Shown here: positions 57,701 through 64,000 of the stretch, piece by piece | How the letters are laid out: the number at the start of each line of letters is the position of its first letter | How positions within the stretch are numbered: the stretch's first letter is position 1 | Assembly: GCA_947311845.1 (NCBI GenBank) | Contig: CAMZMU010000063.1 | Span: forward strand, 117,270,228-117,334,227 | Origin: Poa pratensis | Lineage: Eukaryota; Streptophyta; Magnoliopsida; Poales; Poaceae | Length of the DNA stretch: 64,000 nucleotides | Direction of reading: 5' to 3' | Position numbers and translations under genes: made by a program | The notes under the pieces: generated by a model | Seen by the model: only the letters and a program-made list of their open reading frames with translations | Told to the model about the DNA's origin: nothing | Database searches by the model: none

Positions 57701-59034
57701 CACTAGTAGAAAACCACCTTCGTTTTGGCCCTTTCGTCCCGGCCACATTACGAACCGGGACTAATGTGGCACTAGTCCCGGTTCAAACGGGGCACGGACA
57801 CAACCACCTTTAGTCTCGGTTCAAACAAGACTTTTAGTCCCGGTTGGAGACACCAACTGGAACTAAAGGTTGCGGCACCTTTAGTCCCGGTTGGTATCTT
57901 CAACCGGGGCTAAAGGTCTATCTTTAGCCCCGGTTGGAGACACCAATCGGGACTAAAGGTTTTTTTCCTTTCATGCCTACACCAAGTGGATCGCCTTTTT
58001 TAGTTTTGTAGAAAATAAAATAAAATGATAAAATCTTCAAAAATTAAAATCCTTTCAGATGTAGTTAGGTTTTAGTGTCTAGTTGGTATAGAAATTTTGA
58101 CTTTTTTTTCAAAAAACAGAAAAAAAAATTAAAACGGCCATAACTTTTGCATACGACGTCGAAAAAATGCGTTTAATATATCAAAAAAAAACTAGAGAAA
58201 AATTGGGACTCGATTTCAACCGGGTTTACCCGGTGAAGTTTTCTGAGATTCTCGAAATTCCAAAAGGAAAAAAAGTTATTTCAAAAAGAAGATTTTTTTT
58301 CTACAAAATCAAAAACAATAAGCACACTTAGCAGTACATTATATAAAAGACATAGCGCATTATGCAAAAGATGATATGGATGCAATATTTGGATTCCTAT
58401 CATTTTTCTGATCGATTTATACATATTATTCGTCGAATTTCGATTTACGGATTTAAAGATATGAATTTTTCCATATTAAATTGAAAATGGCAATAATAAT
58501 GTAAAATTCATTTTTTTGTTATTTGAATTAATAATTATTATTACTTAATCATTAATTTTATGTTAATATAGGTTTGAAATTCAAAAAATAATATCATGTG
58601 ACATCAAAATCTAGGGGATAATAAGATTGATACCATAGTATTATCAAGATGTTATCAGTGCAATCTTGGAAGCTAATTGGAAAGGAACTCAAAAGCTAAG
58701 CGTGCTGGGGGTAGAACAGTATGACGATGGGTGACCGATCGAGAAGTTTGACCACGAGTATGCACTTTGACTTGAGATTAGGGGAGATTAGAAATTAAAC
58801 TGACAAATAATTCAAAGATTTAATATAGAAAAATTCAAAAAAAATTATTTCGAAAAAAAGGGCCTACCAACCGGGACTAAAGGTCCTCCAGCCCCAGCAC
58901 ACGAGCTCAACCACATGGAGAGGTTTTAGTCCCGGTTCGTGACCAATCGGAACTAGGGGGGGGGGGGGGGGGGGGGGGGCGTTTAGTCCCGATTTGGTAG
59001 TCCCGGTTGACTAATGGCCCATTTTCTACTAGTG
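57701..59034. mobile_element. CACTA-derived non-autonomous element, 1334 bp
   Basis: Ends CACTAGTAGAAAA and its inverse TTTTCTACTAGTG, flanked by CAT (57698-57700 and 59035-59037). Subterminal arrays of TTTAGTCCCGGTTGG in both directions are dense at the left end and present at the right. No transposase is coded. A 21-bp G run (about 58959-58979) may be unreliable in length. It contains a 5S rRNA-like block. Confidence 0.9.
58684..58760 (+). other. 5S rRNA-like block inside the CACTA element
   Basis: The stretch GGAACTCAAAAGCTAAGCGT, then GCTGGGGGTAGAACAGTATG, then ACGATGGGTGACC follows the 3' two thirds of plant 5S rRNA in order and spacing, including the internal promoter region (AGCTAAGCGTGC... 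GATGGGTGACC). It is diverged and lacks the 5' third, so it is not a functional 5S gene. Confidence 0.6.
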
Positions 59035-59037
59035 CAT

Positions 59038-61852
59038 ATGTAAGTTTGACTTCATATGCATGAAAAAGTATACTACTCGTACTATGTTTGAACGGTCTTC
59101 AACAATAAACTCTCTGTGTGGTCAGTGGTCTTGGTCTATAGCAAAAAAAAACTATCTTAAGCAAAGTAATTAAGTTGACAAGCAATGCTTTGGAGGTTAG
59201 GTAAAAGATTTTGCGTGAATGCCTAGTCCTCGTTAGATCTCCTTTTCCTTCTTGACTTTTGCAGCAGGCAAGAGAGAAGACTAATTCCTTAAAGATGCTA
59301 CAAGCAAGTTGATCGTTCCAAGTGACAAAACAAGGCGCTTTAGGTAGAGCCAGGCCACTAGTTGGAACATACAAGGCACTGCAAGGTACGGCGTGAGTGT
59401 GTACTATTATGCACTAGTGCTTTAATGTCGACATTGTGATCGAACCAACAATGTATTAACACAAATATCTAGATGTATGCACGATCTCTCTTTGTTTTGG
59501 GATCCATAGGGCGTGATAGGTTGCGTGTATCAAATCTCCAGCCAGGCACAACACATACCGTCTCAGCGGGGACAGGACCAAAGGTGTTTTGGGGTTCGTA
59601 TTTTGTTGCTTGTACTGCATGAGAAAGCACTAGTAACCCTGCGTTTGCCTGCTTGGATTTTATGGCCCAATATATTACACTCGTTTCTTACTGATAACCG
59701 TACATAAGCTCCACAGTCTTCCCGACAACGAAGGACCATGGGATCACCGACCGCCCGCTGGAGCCTGACATGTATGTCTGTCTTTCTCTCAAACCATTTG
59801 AAGTAATAAAATGCACTTTAACGGGAAAAAGTATGTCTGCTGAGAATGAGCTTTTAAGAGTGGTTATGAGCTTCTCCAACTCATATGGCGCGAACCCGTA
59901 TCCCGGCCATCCATTTCAGTGATTGAACTATCCAGACTTACTGTTGAACAAGTTAAACATTCAACGTATTAATTGGTAAGTCTCAGCCGTTTAATCACGG
60001 AAACGGACGACCCAAGATACGGGTTGTGTGCCGACTTCTAAGACAATATCTGTAACAGTGTTGTGTAATCCAAGGATAAATTTCTGGTCTCCGGCGGTGT
60101 GAGCACCCAAATGAATGCGTGCGATCTCAATATGAATGTGGGATTGTATCGCGGAAGGGGCTCCTAATTTCTCCGGACGCTTCTCAAGCCCTTTATAGCA
60201 TGCCTTTTTTTTTTTTTGCTCTTTTGGCCAGTTATGCTTGCGCACTGGCTATTCTATTCCCACGCGAGGTTATGTGCTCTAGCTAGTTAGTCCTTTTGGA
60301 TCGAAATAGTACCGCAAGCCAATGTGCTCAACTAAAGAGCGTATCTAGAATTCTATATAGCTAGCTTGAGAGCTTTTCCTTTTAAAAAACTTGCATGCGA
60401 TGGACACACGATTGAGTTCTGCGGCCACTTGCAAGAGTCCCACATTTGACATATATGATTCCACAGTCGCCTAGACCATGAGCATGTAGGAACCTATGGT
60501 TATGCTAGCCCTTCAAGGAGCAGATATAGAGAACCCTAATCACAAGGTCTGGTCACAATCGGGCCAAAAGTGGAACCAAATTGGAGACTGTGCCAGAGTA
60601 CCAAAAGGCATTGTTGTGATCTAAAAGGATGAAGCAAGGAAACCAAAAGACAAAATCGACCGCAATTCGACCTAGCATATCTATACACAATACCAGTCGA
60701 CTTCAAAGAAAACAAAGTAGATAATAGGTACTCAATGGCTAGGTGTAGTGTGTGCATACATGAGTGCAAAATCGTACAATGCAGATTTTTTCTTTTTGGC
60801 AAAGCGACAGTGCAGATTTGTTTCTTGATATGCAAGGCGTGCTGTAGCGATTTGACACCCTCTTTTTGGAAGTAGGCCCAGCAAAAAGTTTACTTTTAAC
60901 AAGGGATGGGTTCCCAAGGAATCAGAGATATATTAAACGGTGATAATACATTTTACGCAAGCCCCTCTGGAGGCATCGTCTATGCCTCTATGGACAGCTA
61001 GCTAGGTAGGGTGTATGGCACAGGGATCGGCGTGAAAATCGGAGCGGCGTTCGAAAGATCACCTCCTATGTGTGAGGTGTAGAGTGTCTGCTTTATTCGC
61101 GCGGACGGAAGAGTCTCCAACACGTTTGGAGCGTAGGCTCGAGGCCGGTGTGTGGCGTGTGTTGTATCGGTTTTCGACCAGGTTTGCTCATAAATTGGTC
61201 AACTTTTTTTTATCATAAACTAGTCAACACTTTAGCTATATTTTCAATATAAAATCCACACCGTAGGGAATTTCCCTACGGTAATGTTGCTAAAAAAACT
61301 TTTATCCTGTTTTAAAAAAAAGCATAAAACCATAACAGCAGTGTGCTTTTCAAAACAACAATGGCAGGTTGTAAAACATCTCCAACGAAACATAATTCGA
61401 AAGTGATATCTTCAAGGCTTCAAGAGGTACATGCAGCGCCCGCGAACGTGGCAAACGGGCAAATTGCTGCGAAGAGGCGAATTAAACTACACATGAAGAG
61501 ATTAAACCAATTGGTCTTGGCGCTTAGCAGATGGACTCTGATCTAAACGAGAAGAAGCTTCCATGCATCTTAGGCCAAGAAAACGCCATGCAAGTACACG
61601 TACGTAAGTACCCAAAGCAATATATATTGCGAAGCAACCGAGACATCGATCTATCGGTAGATGTTAATGTAACGCGAGGCAACATTTAAGTGGCTGATGT
61701 TTTAAAGTAATGGCCGCCACGAATGATTGACTTGGATCCGTGCTGTGGATCGACTGTGCTATTGGGTCCTTCTCTTTGTCCTTGTCTCTTCCGACCCTTT
61801 GAAAAAGTGCTCTCGTGAAGGTCATCGATGAACTGGTTGGCGCACTGACATG
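59038..61852. other. Long gene-free stretch
   Basis: About 2.8 kb of low-complexity-poor, AT-balanced sequence. I see short frames only, none with a domain, and no clear inverted or direct repeat pair. It may be old intergenic DNA. Confidence 0.4.
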
Positions 61853-61854
61853 TA

Positions 61855-61975
61855 CTCACTCCGTTTCAAATTAGATGACTTTCATTTGTCTATATACGAT
61901 GTATCTAGACATGTTACAAGTATAGATACACTGCATTTGAACAAATAGAATTCATCTAATTTGGAACGGAGAGAG
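61855..61975. mobile_element. Stowaway MITE
   Basis: 121 bp with arms CTCACTCCGTTTCAAATTAG and an inverse TCTAATTTGGAACGGAGAGAG-like end, flanked by TA at 61853-61854 and 61976-61977. Confidence 0.9.
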
Positions 61976-61977
61976 TA

Positions 61978-62411
61978 GTCCGTACTTGACTAAGCGGGAA
62001 TACACAAGTGTTTTTTTGTTTTGGATTGATAGTTCAGTTTTGCACCAACGCATGTGCTTAGATGTACACTTGGTAGTCCGCTAACGCTAGCTTGTCAAAT
62101 GGAGCTAGTAGAATAAACATACAAGTAATTAGTTGACAAAACAACAAAATGAACCAAATAAGTAAACAGTGAAAGAAAAAATATCGAGATGCAACGTGAA
62201 TAAACCTAGGCGGCATTAGCGCTCATCACACATGCCTTCGGTGGCCTACTTGGTCACCAGGAAGACCCTATGGTGATTCGGCCCTGCTGATCGGTACCTT
62301 CTGACCTCACATATTATCATTCGACTCTTCGGCCCCACTAGTGGCAGCAGCGACGTGGTGTCAAGTTTGCTTACATAGTTACATTTCTGGTTCTTGTGGT
62401 TCACTCTCTTG
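61978..62411. other. Gene-free stretch
   Basis: About 430 bp between the Stowaway and the solo LTR, nothing recognised. Confidence 0.4.
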
Positions 62412-62416
62412 GGTTG

Positions 62417-63769
62417 TGATACCCACAAGTATAGGGGATCGCTGAAGTCTTCGTTGGGAAGTATTACCCAAATTTATAGTTCGACTCGATGGGAACACAA
62501 GAATATCAATAAGACCTTGGCAATTGAGCGTCACTCTCAACCACACCTGTATATCAATAACTTGCAGCAGTAATAGTGATGGCAGTAGTATGATTCAAGT
62601 AACAAGCAGAACAGTAGCAGTGAACAAGTGTTTCCCAGTTTTCACCGGAAAAGTGAAAGTGTAACTCAGAGATTCAAAACGTAGGCATGAGTGATAGCGG
62701 GGTGTTGCAAGAATGAGATTGATCATATAATAAGAAACAAATAACAATGGGGCCTATCTCTAACTCCGATATATGTTGGTATGTGTTCCATAATTAGTTG
62801 TGTGTACTAACCAAGAGAATTTGCACAACATCTATTGTCCAACCTGCCCATTTCACCGGGGCCAACTTGGAACTACAGGTAATTAAGGTCTACCCTTTCG
62901 AATAGACCGGAACAATGCATTAACACTTCATGAACACATAGAATCCTCAAACTAAAACATCTCCCTTGTTTTCCCTATATGTCACGTTTAGGGTTCGCAG
63001 GTTCAACATAATAGCAGGTGATACACTTTGCAGATAAATACCAACTCAAATATGTGATGGGGCAATATAAGTTCAGTACTGAAATCATGTCACTCGGGCC
63101 CTAGTAGCAAGCATTAAACATAGCAAGAGTGCATCAACACAATACAAAAGTATCCTCAAGATAAAACCCTAAAATCCCGAACAACGGGTAGCATTACATG
63201 ATCAATCTCATCCAATCCCCATCCCCTCACATGCCTACAGCGGACTACTCACACATGGTGATGGAGAGGGAGCTCATGGTCGATGGAGATGAAGGCGGTG
63301 AAGATGGCGGTGAAGACGGTCTCCGGATCCCTCCACCGGAGGAGAATCCTGGATCAATCTGTCCCCGAAACGAAGATCGTGATGGTGGCGGCGTTCTGTT
63401 TCGCGAAAGCTCCTCTCCTCCTAGGGCAAGCACTTTTTCGTATATATGAGGGGGTACGTCGAAGACCGAAGGCGAGGCGGCGCCCGAGGCCCATTTGGGC
63501 TGGGCCCACGCGGCAGGTACAGGGGTCGCGTGGGACCCACCCATTTGGCCCTCGAGCGCTTCCTCGTGTCCATCTTTTGTCCATTGTCCTCCTTTTCCAT
63601 AAAAATTGACGTGGTAATTTTCCCCGATTTTATTTCCTGCAAAATAGCTAGAAAAGAGACTTTGCTAAAAACAGCATCAGATTCAGCAGTTTTATTCAAA
63701 TATGGGAAGATTCTGGAGCAAATTATGAGCCAAAGTGCTTGGAAAAGTAGATGCATTTTGGATGCATCA
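62417..63769 (-). repeat. Solo Gypsy LTR, 1353 bp
   Basis: Read on the minus strand it starts TGATGCATCCAAAATGC at 63769 and ends TTGTGGGTATCA at 62417, an abundant Triticeae Gypsy LTR type. GGTTG flanks it on both sides (62412-62416 and 63770-63774). No primer site or purine tract adjoins it, so it is a solo LTR formed by recombination. Confidence 0.85.
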
Positions 63770-64000
63770 GGTTGTCGGTCTAGTTCACCGACAGTAAGCA
63801 ATGAAAACAACGGTTCGACATATGTGATGATAGGGGTGTGTCACATGGTAGAGTGTGTTCAGTCATTTTAGGATCTTACCTCTTGTGGTAGGTGATACTT
63901 GCGGCTCTTAAAACCCTTTGAAATTAGTCCAGTGTAGGTTATTCTCCAAAATTTGTTCTGTTGAACTGAATAACATCGAGATGGAAAGTTGAAACTAGAG
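63770..64000. other. Flank to the window edge
   Basis: About 230 bp, non-coding as far as seen. Confidence 0.4.

Noticed and set aside
58681..58760. Functional 5S rRNA gene
   Set aside because: Only the 3' two thirds are recognisable, with several mismatches, inside a CACTA derivative; too diverged to be a working gene.

Overview
The window looks like a transposon-rich intergenic stretch of a Triticeae (wheat/barley/goatgrass-type) grass genome. It holds young Gypsy and Copia LTR retrotransposons of several kinds, Stowaway and Tourist/PIF-Harbinger MITEs, a CACTA-derived element, a poly(A) retroelement, and only two recognisable host genes, both on the minus strand. No rRNA or tRNA gene, CRISPR array or bacterial signal is present. 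Species and family names below are inferred from recognised sequence style, not from database searches.

Layout. 200-8377: a nearly intact, minus-strand Gypsy (Athila-like gag/protease, tRNA-Asp-type primer site) with two ~1.58 kb LTRs but no reverse transcriptase. 8673-11490: a PIF/Harbinger-type DNA transposon (TTA duplication) carrying a broken Myb/SANT gene and a broken viroplasmin/RNase H1-N-like gene with a membrane tail. It ends about 12 bp past the stop codon of a minus-strand C2-domain-like gene (11503-12147). 12.5-15.3 kb: GC-rich poly(A) retro-sequence and unassigned non-coding DNA.

15297-38323 is a nested stack, reconstructed from target-site duplications. A Harbinger-like shell (TAA) holds the 3' LTR and part of the interior of an Angela-like Copia element. 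That LTR holds a solo LTR of a 'TGAAAG' family (CCGTT duplication). The solo LTR holds a plus-strand Gypsy (ATCCT duplication). The Gypsy holds a second TGAAAG-family element with a Copia-type gag only, whose left end and Gypsy neighbourhood were later deleted.

38.8-50.2 kb: a Stowaway MITE, a Harbinger-like element, then a UGT85-type UDP-glycosyltransferase gene (41009-50183). Its second exon is split by a very young Copia element (41630-46870) with identical 112-bp LTRs, a CGGTC duplication and nearly complete gag-pol. The gene also carries one single-base deletion, so it is a pseudogene.

50.2-64 kb: a foldback, an 812-bp poly(A) retroelement with an 18-bp duplication, two unrelated minisatellites, Tourist-like MITEs, a CACTA derivative with a 5S rRNA-like module, another Stowaway, and a solo Gypsy LTR (62417-63769, GGTTG duplication).

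The most unusual signals are the two-gene Harbinger element and the arrays of perfect 6+1+6 palindromes placed just upstream of the putative TATA box in TGAAAG-family LTRs, with two different palindrome sequences in two members of the family.
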